A DNA stretch of 62,624 nt from CAWFKS01 sp963816435 (GCA_963816435.1 CAWFKS010000022.1:1-62624), one strand, 5' to 3'. Positions 28,949 to 39,236 are shown, counted from the stretch's first letter. The notes: generated from the sequence alone by a model not told the origin. Numbers and translations: made by a program.

Positions 28949-29434
28949 ATGTCAGAGCCGCAACTCCTCACCGGAACATGGATCCTGGTGACGGACGGCG
29001 AAAAGGCGCTGTTCCTGAGGAACAAGGGCGACGCCGTCTACCCGGATTTCGAGGTCATCCGAAAGACGACCGACGACAATCCGAGTACTCACGAGCAGGG
29101 AACCGACCGCCCGGGCCGCTACAAGGACGGCGCCAACGTTCATCACAGCGGCTTCGCCGAAACCGACTGGCACCGGCTGGAGAAGGACCGCTTCGCCAAG
29201 CAGATTTCCGAGCGGCTCTACAAGTCAGCCCATCGCGGCGACTACGAGCGCATCGTGCTGGTGGCGCCGCCGCACGTGTTGGGCGAAATGCGCAAGGAGC
29301 TTCACAAGGAAGTCGAAAGCCGCGTCGTCGCCGAGATTCCGAAGGAACTCACCAACCACACGGTGGTCGAGATCGAAAAGATCGTGTCAGGCGGTCGCAG
29401 CGCCTTCGGCAACGAAGCGACGTCGCCGAGCTGA
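28949..29434 (+). CDS. host attachment family protein (baeRF-like)
   Basis: This 161-residue cytoplasmic protein contains TWILVTDGEKALFLRN near the N-terminus and RIVLVAPPHVLGEMRKEL later. It matches the family named after an Agrobacterium protein needed for attachment to host cells, which structurally resembles release-factor-like (baeRF) domains. Its biochemical activity is unknown. ATG 28949 has GGAG 6 nt upstream; ATG 28937 is an alternative that adds four residues. It diverges from cysG with about 200 nt between, which contains a small hairpin at 28889-28905. Confidence 0.8.
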   Translation: MSEPQLLTGTWILVTDGEKALFLRNKGDAVYPDFEVIRKTTDDNPSTHEQGTDRPGRYKDGANVHHSGFAETDWHRLEKDRFAKQISERLYKSAHRGDYERIVLVAPPHVLGEMRKELHKEVESRVVAEIPKELTNHTVVEIEKIVSGGRSAFGNEATSPS

Positions 29435-29497
29435 GGTCGTTGGTCGCTGCGCCGCTCCTGCCGGGCGGCGCAGGCGAATTCTGTACGAACGCTCCGG

Positions 29498-30312
29498 CTA
29501 TTTGCCCAGTTCGATCGAGCGCGTCCGGGCGGCCTCGACCGCATCGGCGACCAGCCTGCCCAGCCGCTCATCCTCCATCAGCACCTGCAGTGCCGCCGCA
29601 GTGGTGCCGTTGGGGCTGGTGACGTTTTCCCGCAGCCGCCCCGGCGCCTCGTCGGCCTCCTTCGCCAGGCAGGCGGCGCCATAGACCGTCTGCATGGCCA
29701 GGAGTGCGGCCGTCTCGGCCGGCAAGGCCGGCCTTCTCGCCTGCCGCCGTCAGGCACTCGATGAAGTGGAAGACATAGGCCGGACCGGAGCCCGAAACGG
29801 CCGTCACCGCATCCATCAGCTTCTCGTCGTCGATTCTCGCGACCTCGCCGCTCGCCGACAGGATCTCCGAAACCAGTTCCTCGGCCTCGGGGGTGACGTT
29901 CGGGTTCGAAAACACCACCATCATGCCCTTGCCGACGGCGGCGGGCGTGTTCGGCATGCAGCGGAGGATCGCGGCGTCCTTGCCGAGAACTTCCTCGAAT
30001 GTCGAAACGCCGGTTCCGGCGGCGACGGAGACGAAGGTGGAGCGCCCGGCAGAAGCGGCGGTAGTCAGCCGTCACCTCGCGGATCACCTGCGGCTTGACC
30101 GCCAGGATGACCAGCAGCGGCGCCGGTTCGTCCGCCAGTTCGGCGGCATCGGCATGCACCGTCACGCCTTCCTTGGCGGCGCGCGCGCGTAGCTCGTCGT
30201 TCGGCTCGACAACGGCGACGTCGCCCGGCTGCAGCTTCGCCGAAGCGATCCAGCCGGCCAGCATGGCGTGGCCCATGTTGCCGCATCCCACCAGCACGAC
30301 CTTGATGCTCAT
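29498..30312 (-). pseudogene. proC: pyrroline-5-carboxylate reductase, two frameshifts
   Basis: This enzyme makes proline from pyrroline-5-carboxylate with NADPH. From ATG 30312 the frame gives VVLVGCGNMGHAMLAGW (Rossmann loop) and ILAVKPQV. An extra A near 30051 then shifts the frame; the next segment carries RCMPNTPAAVGKGMMVVF and VSGSGPAYVFHFIE. A second extra base near 29725 shifts to QTVYGAACLA and VTSPNGTTAAALQVL, ending at 29498. Every family motif is present in the right order across the three frames, so the gene is probably intact in the organism. Confidence 0.9.
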
Positions 30313-30477
30313 TGCACGCTCCTTCGCTCTTCGGACGGGTCGACCAGTCGAGTATTGCGCCTCGACGCGTCGATCAAGGGCGGAAAACGCCCGACTTAAC
30401 GTGATCTTAAGCCTGTTTCCGCTTGAATCGTTAACGATCGGAGCGGTTCGCGGCCGCCTCCCCCGTGCGGAGAACGA

Positions 30478-32385
30478 ATGATGACCATGCAACCAGGCGG
30501 CGCGTCCAACGACGCCTCGGTCGACATGATCGGCCTTGCCGACACGCTGTGGCGCCGGCGCTGGCTGGTGCTGGGCGCAATGGTCGTGGTGGTGGCGGTG
30601 GCAGCGGTCGGCTTGTTCATGATCCATTCGCGCTACACTGCCACGTCGCGCATCCTGATCGACCCGCGCGAACAGCGCGTCGTGCAGAACGAACTCGTCC
30701 AGCAGGGGCTGGGCACCGACATGGCGCTGGTCGACAGTCAGGTCGAGGTGATCACCTCGGAAGCCGTGCTCAGCCGTGTGGTCGAGGACATGGACCTCGT
30801 CTCCGATCCGGAATTCGTGCCCGCCAGTTCCTCCGACCGCAAGCCCTCGGAAGTGGCGCTGGAAAATCTCGCCAAGGCCACCGAGGTCAAACGGCCCGAA
30901 AACACCTACGTTCTCGAGATCAGCGTCACCACAAAGGAGGCCGCCAAGTCGGCGCGCTTGGCCAACGCCGTGGCGCATGCCTACACCGCAGACCAGGCTG
31001 CTTCCACCGCCAACGCCGCCCGCGACGTCAGTTCCTCCATCCGCGACCGGCTGAACCAGCTTCAGCAACAGCTGCAGGACGCCGAAGAAAAGGTCGAGGC
31101 CTACAAGCGCGAGCACAACGTCTCCGAAAGCGACGGGCAGCTGCTGGTGGACCGGCGGGTGGCCGATCTTTCCGAGCGCCATTCGGCCGCCGTCGCCAAC
31201 GCCGCCCAGGCCAAGGCGCGGCTCGACGTCATGGAGCAGGCGCTGAAGAGCCGCGGCGACGTCTCGTCCGTGGTCACCGATCCGAACGGCTCGATGGCAA
31301 GCCTGCGCGCCCAGCTGAGCGACGCACGACGCCGGCTGGCCGAGCTTGAGCAGGTGCTGGGGCCGCTTCATCCGCGTGTTTCGGCCGCACGCGGCCAGGT
31401 GGGCGAGGCACAGGCGGCGATCCGCGCGGAAAGCCGCCGCCTCGTGGCTGATGCCCGCGACGACTACCAGACCGCCTCCGACACCGCCGACGAACTCGCC
31501 GCCGAGCTGAAGCGGACGCAGTCGCAGTCCTTCGACACCAACCAGGACCTGATCCGGCTGCGCGAGCTGCAGCGCGAGGCGCAGTCGAGCCGCGTCGTCT
31601 ACGAGACCTTCCTGGTGCGCGCCAAGGAAACCGCCGAGCAGGAGACGATCACCGCCCGCACCGCGCGCATCATTGCGCCGGCGAGCGTGCCGGATTCACC
31701 ATCCTTCCCGCCGCGCCTGCCGCTTCTGGCAGCCGCGGTCGTGCTCGGTCTTGGCTTCGGCATCCTTCTGGCGCTGCTCGCCGATCTTTTCGCCCGGGCC
31801 AGGACACGGCGCGTCGCCGAACCCGAGGCGGCCGCGGGCGCTGCCGCGGCGGCCGATCTTCCGGCGGCGGGCACCGTCATGGTGACGACGCTGGGCGAGC
31901 CCGCGCAGTCCCGGCAGGCGGCGATCGAGATGGCGCGCGATGGCGTCTCCGAGACGCGCAGTATCATGTTCCTCGACCTTGCCGCCGACGCCGACCCGGA
32001 GGTGCCGGGATTGGCCGAAATGATCTCGGGCGAGATGTCGGCCACCGACGTGGTGCGCATCGGCAAGAAGTCGGGCCTGCACATGCTCAATGCCGGCCGG
32101 CGTGACGCCGTCGCCGCGATCACGCGTGATCGGCTGGAGCGCGTGCTGGACGCGATTTGCGAGGAGTATGACGACGTGGTCGCAAATCTCGGCGCTGTCA
32201 CAGACGAGATGGGGATGTTCGCCGAGACGTTCGCGGCCCGCGCCTCGCACGCGGTGCTGGTGATCGCCGGAGACGAGCCGGACGAGCGCGAGAAGCGGGC
32301 GATGAGCGAACTCGCCGCGGGCGGCGACCGCACCGTCTCGATGGTGTCGCTCGACGGCGACGGGAGCCTCGATCAGGCTGCCTGA
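30478..32385 (+). CDS. polysaccharide co-polymerase, Wzz/GumC-like, with degenerate tyrosine-kinase domain
   Basis: This 635-residue inner-membrane protein would set chain length and drive export of a surface polysaccharide. It has a membrane helix at about residues 29-49, a long periplasmic coiled-coil region with the Wzz-type ATSRILIDPREQRV, and a second helix near 414-436. The C-terminal cytoplasmic part aligns in order with BY-kinases (TVMVTTLG, IMFLDLAAD, PGLAEMISG, LHMLNAGR), but the P-loop GEGKT is replaced and no tyrosine cluster follows, so it should not phosphorylate. Start: GGAG 5 nt before ATG 30478. It heads the polysaccharide locus. Confidence 0.85.
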   Translation: MMTMQPGGASNDASVDMIGLADTLWRRRWLVLGAMVVVVAVAAVGLFMIHSRYTATSRILIDPREQRVVQNELVQQGLGTDMALVDSQVEVITSEAVLSRVVEDMDLVSDPEFVPASSSDRKPSEVALENLAKATEVKRPENTYVLEISVTTKEAAKSARLANAVAHAYTADQAASTANAARDVSSSIRDRLNQLQQQLQDAEEKVEAYKREHNVSESDGQLLVDRRVADLSERHSAAVANAAQAKARLDVMEQALKSRGDVSSVVTDPNGSMASLRAQLSDARRRLAELEQVLGPLHPRVSAARGQVGEAQAAIRAESRRLVADARDDYQTASDTADELAAELKRTQSQSFDTNQDLIRLRELQREAQSSRVVYETFLVRAKETAEQETITARTARIIAPASVPDSPSFPPRLPLLAAAVVLGLGFGILLALLADLFARARTRRVAEPEAAAGAAAAADLPAAGTVMVTTLGEPAQSRQAAIEMARDGVSETRSIMFLDLAADADPEVPGLAEMISGEMSATDVVRIGKKSGLHMLNAGRRDAVAAITRDRLERVLDAICEEYDDVVANLGAVTDEMGMFAETFAARASHAVLVIAGDEPDEREKRAMSELAAGGDRTVSMVSLDGDGSLDQAA

Positions 32386-33752
32386 CTGGCCGACCGGGAG
32401 CCCGGGCCATAGCCTCCGCCCGCGGGCGCCGGGCACGTCCTTACGATCGCGAAGCGGGTGAACACCACGTAGATCAGCGTCTGCAGGCCCCATGCGATGG
32501 CGCGCGCGATCACGATGCCCATGGCGCCATGTTGCTGGAGCAACCAGGTGCCGAGGATGAAGGTGGTCGCCCAGCCGGCGGTGATCGACAGCCCCGTCCA
32601 CATGTAGCCCGAGGAGACCGGCACCTGGCCGAGCGGCAGGGCGCCGGCGATCATCGCGGACGCCAGCACCACGACCATGACGATGCCGCGGTCGCCGACG
32701 TCGAGGTTGAAAAGCACCAGGAACCAGTCGCCGAAGATCATCATGAAGCCGACGAAGCCGACGGCGATGGCCAGGTTGGTGCCGATGCCCATGGCGAGCG
32801 TGTTCAGCACCCGGCGGCGGCTTCCCTCGCCGAAACCGGTCGACAGCATCGGGATGATGACCTGCACGACGATCTGCGGCACGAACAGGAGCAGCGTCTC
32901 GAGCTGCATGGCGATGAAATAGGTGCCGACCTGCTTCAGGCCGTCGGGATTGTTGACGACAATCGCCTGACAGATCCAGTTGACCGGCTCGAACAGCACG
33001 CTGGCGAGCAGAGCCGGAATGGCGTAGCGCACAATCATCGGCCATTGCGACAGCGCGCCGCGATAGGCGAGCGCGATGCCGCGGTTGCGCATGGCACGCA
33101 TCAGAACCGGATAGACGACGATGCAGGCGAAGAGCCAAACCGCGCCGAGCCCGATGAAGGCCCCGGTCAGCTCGCCGAAATAAAGCCCGCTCGGCACCGC
33201 CACGATCATCAGCGCGCCGAACAGCATGTTGAGCCGCGCGATCGTCCTGAATTCCTGGAGGCCGGTCAGGATCGCCGTCTGCACGTTGTTGAGCGCATTG
33301 AGCACTATGATGGGCGACACGACCTTCAGGTAGAAGGCGAGTTCGGGCTGCTTCAGCATGTTCTGCGCGAGCGGATCGGCGAACAGGAATACCATGATGC
33401 CGAGCAGCGCCCCGCAGCCGGCGGCGAGCAGCAGCGCCATGCCGGCCAGCCGGCCGGCGGTGGCGGGATCGGTGACCGCGTAGGCGGCGACGTTGCGCGT
33501 CGCCATCAGGCTGACGCCGGCCGCCGCCAGCAGGCTCGCCGATACCAGCGTCCCGTAGGTGACGCCGAACCGGCCGACGAACTCGATGCCGAACCAGTGC
33601 GAGATCAGGATGGTGGTGATCATCGGCGTCAGCCGCATCGCCACCGTGCCGAACATCGACCAGATGAGGCCGAAGCTGAAGACGCGCAGGTCCGCCGACT
33701 TCCTGAGCGGTGCCGGAACGAACCGTATGATGGCTGCGGTGATGAACTGCAT
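32373..33752 (-). CDS. polysaccharide flippase (Wzx/MATE-like)
   Basis: This 459-residue polytopic protein has about 12-14 hydrophobic helices and the appearance of the polysaccharide transporter (PST) family, which moves lipid-linked repeat units across the inner membrane. It begins MQFITAAIIRFV with GGAG upstream; a longer frame would reach 33830 but adds an unlikely polar stretch. It overlaps the 3' end of the Wzz-like gene by 13 nt in convergent orientation. With the polymerase gene at 34087 it completes a Wzx/Wzy-type pathway. No charged motif assigns a specific substrate. Confidence 0.85.
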   Translation of the reverse strand: MQFITAAIIRFVPAPLRKSADLRVFSFGLIWSMFGTVAMRLTPMITTILISHWFGIEFVGRFGVTYGTLVSASLLAAAGVSLMATRNVAAYAVTDPATAGRLAGMALLLAAGCGALLGIMVFLFADPLAQNMLKQPELAFYLKVVSPIIVLNALNNVQTAILTGLQEFRTIARLNMLFGALMIVAVPSGLYFGELTGAFIGLGAVWLFACIVVYPVLMRAMRNRGIALAYRGALSQWPMIVRYAIPALLASVLFEPVNWICQAIVVNNPDGLKQVGTYFIAMQLETLLLFVPQIVVQVIIPMLSTGFGEGSRRRVLNTLAMGIGTNLAIAVGFVGFMMIFGDWFLVLFNLDVGDRGIVMVVVLASAMIAGALPLGQVPVSSGYMWTGLSITAGWATTFILGTWLLQQHGAMGIVIARAIAWGLQTLIYVVFTRFAIVRTCPAPAGGGYGPGSRSASQAA

Positions 33753-34086
33753 GTCTGCTCCGTCGCCGGACGAGGCCCGGGTTGAAGCGGCGTGATAGCA
33801 GCATTGGGTGAGCGGGCGATTACCGGGCACGTGCGCGACACGGAGACGGTTAACGGTTCCTTGCGCGAGGGTGCACCAGGCGGCCCGCCGCTGCGGGTGG
33901 TTAACGCTAATTCAACGGGTCGTTCCTACATGTGAAGATGCCGTGGATGCCGCCATGAGCGCCCGGCATGCCCCGGTCCAGTGCGCCCTGCGCCGCAAGC
34001 CGCGACGGATCGACGAGACCCCGATGACCGCGACCCCCCAGTCTTCCCGCTGCCGCACGCAGCCCCCACCGCGAGCGGCCGGTTAG
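33753..34086. other. intergenic region between divergent flippase and polymerase genes
   Basis: The 334-nt gap separates a leftward and a rightward gene, so it should hold both promoters. Short open frames run through it but none has a good start or a protein-like composition. No operator-like palindrome was recognised. Confidence 0.4.
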
Positions 34087-35448
34087 ATGCGCCAGGAGGC
34101 AGCCCTCCTCAAGCTCGAAGGGCGGCTCGGTTCGCAGCCGTCGGCAGCCGTGCGGCCGACCGGGCGCGGCATCGTCGACATCATCGTGCTCGTAGCCACC
34201 CTGCTGCTGTTCACGCTTTCCGGCTATGCCCTGGAATTTCTCGGAATTCCCTACGAGTCCCTTGGCGGCTCGATCGTCACCAAGATCCACCCGTCGACAT
34301 TCCTCCTGACGATTGCGCTGGTGATCGCCGTGATCGCCAACCGCAACCCGATCCCCTATCTCGCGAACCTTTTGGTGCGCCGCATCGGTTCGACGCTGCT
34401 GATCGTCGCCTGCCTGCTGCTTTGGTACTACATCCACAAGACCAAGCCCGACGACAGCGTGTCATTCCTCTTCGACGCGCTGATCGCGGCGGGACTGGTG
34501 TCGCTCGCGATGGCCGACGCCTCGGAGACGTGGCGCACCCGGCTTTCGCGCATGCTGCATGTGCTGGTCGCGGCCAATTGCCTGATCGCTCTGGTCGAGG
34601 CGAGCACAAGCTGGCGACTGTTTCCCTTCGTCATCGCCGGACAGGAGCAGGTGTGGGATTACCGGGCGACGGCGCTGTTCGGCCACCCCCTGATCGGTGC
34701 ACTGGTGACTGGTGTCTACGCCGTCATCCTGATGACGGTGCGCCATGTGCGCGGTCTCGCACCGCGCCTGCGGGCGCCGATGATCCTGCTGGCCATCGCG
34801 ACGATGCCGGCGCTCGGTTCGCGCACCTCGTTCATCGTGGTGCTGGCCGTGGCCGCCGGCGTGCTTGGCGCGCGGGTGCTGGGTTTCCTCATGGGCGGGC
34901 GGCTGTCGGAGCGCCGGCTGGTCGAGATCGGCCTGCTGGTTCCGCTGGGGGTGATCCTCCTCGCCGTCGTCGTCCAGCTCGGCTATTTCGATTCCTTCCT
35001 CGAGCGCTTTTCCAACGACAGTGGCAGCGCCGAAACGCGCTACACCATGTTCGAGCTGTTCGACGGCCTGCGTTTCCGCGACCTGATGACCGGCTACGAC
35101 CCGGTCGAGCTGGCGACGCGGGTCCGCATGGAAGGGCTCACGAACGGCGTCGAGAGCTCCTGGGTCGGCCATCTCCTGCACTACGGGCTGGTGATGGCGC
35201 TGATGCTGTGGGTGGGGATCGCCGCCTGGTTCCTGGAACTGTGGGCCACCGGAGGGCGCGGCGCCATATTGCCGATCATCTTCATGCTGCTGGTCACGTC
35301 GACGTCGGTGGGCGTCTCGGCCAAGACGACGATGCTGACCATGCCGGCCATGCTGATCCTGGCGCTGATCGGGCCCGCCCCCGGGACGGTGCGGCCTGTT
35401 CCGGGGGCGGCTGTTTCAAGCAGGATCAGACGGCCGGAAGCGGCATGA
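34087..35448 (+). CDS. polysaccharide polymerase-like membrane protein (VpsF family)
   Basis: This 453-residue protein has about ten membrane helices and a large loop (about residues 300-350) with FNxxxR-like ETRYTMFELFDGL, in the manner of Wzy/O-antigen ligase-type polymerases. It resembles VpsF-type proteins that polymerise exopolysaccharide repeats. Presumed role: joining lipid-linked units in the periplasm. ATG 34087 has only a weak ribosome site, so the true N-terminus is uncertain by some residues. It overlaps the oppositely oriented oxygenase gene by 23 nt at the 3' end. Confidence 0.75.
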   Translation: MRQEAALLKLEGRLGSQPSAAVRPTGRGIVDIIVLVATLLLFTLSGYALEFLGIPYESLGGSIVTKIHPSTFLLTIALVIAVIANRNPIPYLANLLVRRIGSTLLIVACLLLWYYIHKTKPDDSVSFLFDALIAAGLVSLAMADASETWRTRLSRMLHVLVAANCLIALVEASTSWRLFPFVIAGQEQVWDYRATALFGHPLIGALVTGVYAVILMTVRHVRGLAPRLRAPMILLAIATMPALGSRTSFIVVLAVAAGVLGARVLGFLMGGRLSERRLVEIGLLVPLGVILLAVVVQLGYFDSFLERFSNDSGSAETRYTMFELFDGLRFRDLMTGYDPVELATRVRMEGLTNGVESSWVGHLLHYGLVMALMLWVGIAAWFLELWATGGRGAILPIIFMLLVTSTSVGVSAKTTMLTMPAMLILALIGPAPGTVRPVPGAAVSSRIRRPEAA

Positions 35449-36350
35449 CGCCGTCGGGCGCGGCCGGATCGACCTGGAACTCTATTCTGCGCTTGAAGCT
35501 CTGACGCCGCTCCATACCGGATTTCCGCCACGCCAGCGCAAGAGCGGCCTTCGGCCAGAAGCCGGCGCCGTCGGAGGCGCGGGAGCGCGGCGTCCAGCCG
35601 AGCGAGCGCAACACCCCGTTGCCGTAGTTCATGGCGAAGTGGCGGCGGATCTCCGGCGTCCAGTGCTCGGTCGTCAGCGAGACGTTGACGCAATCGTGGT
35701 TCTTCACGCGATGCGGGCCGTTGAGGGGCCAGTGCAGCATGTCGCCCGGCTGAAGGTCGAAAACGGTTGCGTAGTCCTCGAACCACGGCTGGTAGGAGAT
35801 GTCCTCCTCCTGCACGCCGCGCACGACCTTCTCGATCTCCTCGGTCTTCAGGAATGGCTCCGTGTTGGGATAGATCCAGATGCGCTTGGAGCCCCTGATC
35901 TGCCACAGGCCCTGACCCGGCACGTCGGTGTGGTAGAAGACCTGCGCGTTGGGCGAGGAGATCAGCAGGCCGAGCGTCTGCTTGAAGCTGGAGAAGCCCG
36001 GCATGGTGCGGTGCAATTCCTCGTACATCTCACCGAGCACGTCGCGGAAGCGCGGGTCGGCCTCGTGGATGTTCATCATGTTGATCCAGATGCGGCCGCG
36101 CTTCACCGCCTCCAGGACGTCCTTGCCCGAACGCTCTCCGCGGGAGCCGTAGCGCCACGTGCGAAGGTCGTGGCCGGTGGCCGCCATGGTGGTGATCGCC
36201 ATGCGCTGCGGCGGCAGCGTCTCGATCAGTCCGGGCGATCGACTCGTCGCTGAACAGATCCTGCTCGTGAAGCGTGTGATTCAATTTGACGATGTGGTTG
36301 CCCCACAACGCCCGGTCCCTTTCTTCGATGCCACGAAATACTTGCTGCAT
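35426..36350 (-). pseudogene. cupin/JmjC-like oxygenase, one frameshift
   Basis: The product is about 307 residues. From ATG 36350 it reads MQQVFRGIEERDRALWG to LFSDESIA; an extra base near 36230 then shifts the frame to MAITTMAATGHDLRTWRYG and onward. The core has FYHTDVPGQGLWQIRGSKRIW and later LNGPHRVKN, giving the His-x-Asp...His facial triad of 2-oxoglutarate/Fe(II) oxygenases of the cupin/JmjC type. Such genes occur in polysaccharide loci, where the substrate is unknown. The 925-nt span is one above a multiple of three. The downstream part alone could be translated from ATG 36202 if the shift is real. Confidence 0.7.
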
Positions 36351-36446
36351 CGCTTGTGCCTCCTGTCGGTCATTGTCGTCGTGATGTTGCCCGGGCTTGC
36401 GGGGCGCCATGGCGCTTGTCGCAGCGGCTGCCCCGTGTCCGGATCT

Positions 36447-37637
36447 TCAGGTTATTCTAGCTTTTGCTGCTCCCTTCAGGGCGAGATATTGGCGCCATAG
36501 TAAACTGCCGGTCGTGGCAAGCGCGTTGCCGCGCGGCGTTACTGCAATGAGGAGGTCGGCGATCGGCCGCCGGTCCGGCCACAATTCGCCGAGAACGCCG
36601 CCCTCGTGGGTGGTGCAGGAATCGAACCATCGCGCCTGCGGATCGGCGAACACGCTCAGCGATCCCTCGAACTCGACCTGCACGCCGGGCGCCAGATGCG
36701 AAAGATCCTGCCGATAGGCGCTCTTGTAGGCCCATAGCCCGTCGCCGGAGCGGAAGTTGACGGTCATCGCGGCGGGCTCGCCATCGAGCGTCAGGCTGTG
36801 CACGAGCACCTTGCCGGCAGCGGCACCATCCGCGGCGAGTTCACGGAAGAAGGCCGCCTCGGCCGGAGAACAGGCGATCGCCGTGCCGGTGCCGGCAGCA
36901 CCCTTCCAGCCGGACGCCTCCAGCGCGAGGAAGTCCTCGCACCACTCGGCCGCGTCGTGGGGTCCGTCGAATACGCGGAAATCGACCTTTCCGGCCTCCG
37001 CCATGCGCCGACGCCGGCGCCGCAAATCCTTGAGCCGGCTCTTGCCGAGGTGGCGCTTCAGGAACTCCTGCGGGTCGCCACCATCCGGCACCAGCATCGG
37101 CCGGCGATAGGTCTTGGTTTCTTCGTAGGACAGGCCCGCCTCGTCGAGGAACGCCAGCAGCCGCTCGGCGAAGGCCGTGTCCAGCGGCAGGTTGGGCCAG
37201 CGCAGCAGACTCAAGCCTTTGCCGGCCATTTCGGAGAAGAGCGCCTCGATCGCCGGCTCGAAATCGCCGCGCACCAGCGGCGTGGTGTCGTAACAATGGT
37301 CGTGGGCCCACACGGTGGCGACGCGCGCCAGCCAGTTCGGGACCATCGTGTCGAGCGCCAGCGGCAGCAGGATGCCGGCCGAGCCGTCGCGCCCCGCGAC
37401 GAGAAGCCGGCGGCCGTGAGCACCACCGAGATGACGCACGGCGCTCCCCAGCATCCATTCCTCGAAGAACGGATTGCGCTCACGCGATGCCGGCGAGCGA
37501 GCCGACTGGTGACGTTCGCAGATATGTTTGAGCCTGGCGCCTGGCAAACGCGACCCTTCCCCCGCTGCGCGTTGCTGATCCCGCCTCTTTGCGGGCGGTT
37601 GCCGTTGCGTGACGAGGTAGCATGCGCGCCATAACAT
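36447..37637 (-). CDS. FemAB/GNAT-like acetyltransferase (BioF2/CelD type)
   Basis: This is a protein of up to 396 residues. The region after NPFFEEWML matches the BioF2-like acetyltransferase domain common in cellulose and exopolysaccharide clusters, with LKRHLGKSRLKDLRRRRRRM in the middle and AYRQDLSHLAPGVQVEFE near the end. It probably transfers an acyl or aminoacyl group to a sugar or lipid carrier. The first ~60 residues from ATG 37637 look unlike relatives, so the start may be internal or disturbed by an indel. It is followed leftward by the oxygenase gene 96 nt away. Confidence 0.7.
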   Translation of the reverse strand: MLWRACYLVTQRQPPAKRRDQQRAAGEGSRLPGARLKHICERHQSARSPASRERNPFFEEWMLGSAVRHLGGAHGRRLLVAGRDGSAGILLPLALDTMVPNWLARVATVWAHDHCYDTTPLVRGDFEPAIEALFSEMAGKGLSLLRWPNLPLDTAFAERLLAFLDEAGLSYEETKTYRRPMLVPDGGDPQEFLKRHLGKSRLKDLRRRRRRMAEAGKVDFRVFDGPHDAAEWCEDFLALEASGWKGAAGTGTAIACSPAEAAFFRELAADGAAAGKVLVHSLTLDGEPAAMTVNFRSGDGLWAYKSAYRQDLSHLAPGVQVEFEGSLSVFADPQARWFDSCTTHEGGVLGELWPDRRPIADLLIAVTPRGNALATTGSLLWRQYLALKGAAKARIT

Positions 37638-37745
37638 ATCGTGAATGCCCCCTCGCGGCCGGCGAAGCCGCTGCGTTAAGCCCGGTTTAGCAAACACGGC
37701 CTATTGGTTGCGGGTCTAAGGAACGGAGGCGGGGCAAGGATCCGA

Positions 37746-39236
37746 ATGGGCGTAGTCGATATCCTGGTGCCGGCCGGCGATATCCGCCGCTGGCATGCCG
37801 TGCTGGCAGCGCGACTGGCCGAGGCCGGCCACGACACCGCCCTTTGCGGTGTCGAGGCGCCGATGCTTCCGCCGGTGCTCGATCACGTCCTGTCGCTGGA
37901 GCGCGGCCTGGTCGGCGGCAACGCCGACAGTCTCGCCGCGCGTGCCGAGAACGCATCATCCACGCCGCGCCGGGAGGATGCCGCCCTGAGCATCGATCTC
38001 ACCGGCACCGGCAATGCCGCCCGCAGCCCGGCCCTGACGCCGCTATTTGCCGGGAGTTTCTCGTGCGCGGAGGCCGCACGCGTGCTGATGGCCGGCGGCC
38101 TGCCGGACGTCGAAGTGCTCCTCGACGGCACGAAGGTTGGCCATGCGGCCCCGATGATCGACAGCCGCGTGTCGGTGGCGCGCGGCCTCGACGACGTGCT
38201 GGCGCGTGCCATGACGCTGCTGGTGGACGCCGCCGAGCGATTCATGGCGGGCCACCTCGCGACCTCTCCCGCCCCCGCCGCGGAGGCTGCACGGCCGCTC
38301 GCCGCCGAGGGTCGCGGCATGGCTGGAACATATGTGCTTTCGGCGCTGCCTCGCCAGCTCTCCGCGATGTGTCGGCGCATGGTCGTGTACCCCTTTCACT
38401 GGCGCGTCGGTTATCGGTTCCGCGGCGAGACGAACGTAGCGGGCAGCGGCCTGATGGCAGGCGAACCGTGGCGCGTGCTGCCCGACGACGGGCAACGCTT
38501 CTATGCCGATCCGTTCCCGTTCGAATGGAAGGGAAGGCACTTCGTCTTCGTCGAAGAGCTGAACCATGCCACGTGCAAGGGCGTGATCTCCGTGGCGGAG
38601 GTCTTCCGCGATGGAGAGCCCAGCGTGCCGCGCGTCGTCCTGGAGGATGCGCATCACCTGTCCTATCCGCAGGTGTTCGCGCGCGACGGGGAGATCTGGA
38701 TGCTGCCGGAGGGAGCGGCGGGCGGTGCACTCACGCTCTATCGTGCCGAGAAGTTCCCCGACCGCTGGGTGCGCCATCAGGTCCTGATTGCGGACTGCGA
38801 ACTGTTCGACGCCACGCTGCTGGACCATGGCGGCCGGCTGTGGCTGTTCGCCACGGCACGCGACGGCTACGGCAGCGCGTCCGACACGCTGGTCGTCTAT
38901 CACGCGCCGAGCCTGTTGGGTCCGTGGACGCCGCACCCGGCAAACCCGGTGCGCATCGACCGCGCGGCGGCGCGTCCCGGCGGCGGCTTCGTGCGGGTGC
39001 GCGACCGCCTCGTGCTTCCCGTCCAGGACGGCACCGCAGGCTATGGCGGCGGGCTCGGCCTCAGCGACGTGGTCGCGCTCGACGAGACCACGGTGAAGCT
39101 GACGATCCCGGTGCCGGTGCTGGCCTCGGCGGACTGGCCCTACCCGAAGATCCATACCCTCAACATGAACGAGGCGCTGGAAACCGTGGACGGCATCGCA
39201 CCGTCGCGCAAACGCCTGTTCGGCCGGGCCGCGTGA
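37746..39236 (+). CDS. glucosamine inositolphosphorylceramide transferase-like protein
   Basis: This 496-residue protein has two parts. The first ~200 residues resemble the N-terminal half of formyltransferase- or glycosyltransferase-like proteins. Residues ~240-490 form a five-bladed propeller-like domain with RFYADPFPFEW, SYPQVF and ADWPYPKIHT, as in the GINT1 N-terminal domain and GH43-like folds. Bacterial members sit in polysaccharide loci and are thought to add or process sugars; activity is unproven. AAGGA lies 7 nt before ATG 37746. The stop overlaps the GTG start of the next glycosyltransferase, showing coupling. Confidence 0.7.
   Translation: MGVVDILVPAGDIRRWHAVLAARLAEAGHDTALCGVEAPMLPPVLDHVLSLERGLVGGNADSLAARAENASSTPRREDAALSIDLTGTGNAARSPALTPLFAGSFSCAEAARVLMAGGLPDVEVLLDGTKVGHAAPMIDSRVSVARGLDDVLARAMTLLVDAAERFMAGHLATSPAPAAEAARPLAAEGRGMAGTYVLSALPRQLSAMCRRMVVYPFHWRVGYRFRGETNVAGSGLMAGEPWRVLPDDGQRFYADPFPFEWKGRHFVFVEELNHATCKGVISVAEVFRDGEPSVPRVVLEDAHHLSYPQVFARDGEIWMLPEGAAGGALTLYRAEKFPDRWVRHQVLIADCELFDATLLDHGGRLWLFATARDGYGSASDTLVVYHAPSLLGPWTPHPANPVRIDRAAARPGGGFVRVRDRLVLPVQDGTAGYGGGLGLSDVVALDETTVKLTIPVPVLASADWPYPKIHTLNMNEALETVDGIAPSRKRLFGRAA

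Noticed and set aside
36606..36630. T-arm-like sequence GCAGGAATCGAACC resembling a tRNA
   Set aside because: It lies inside the acetyltransferase gene and no anticodon arm or acceptor pairing can be built.
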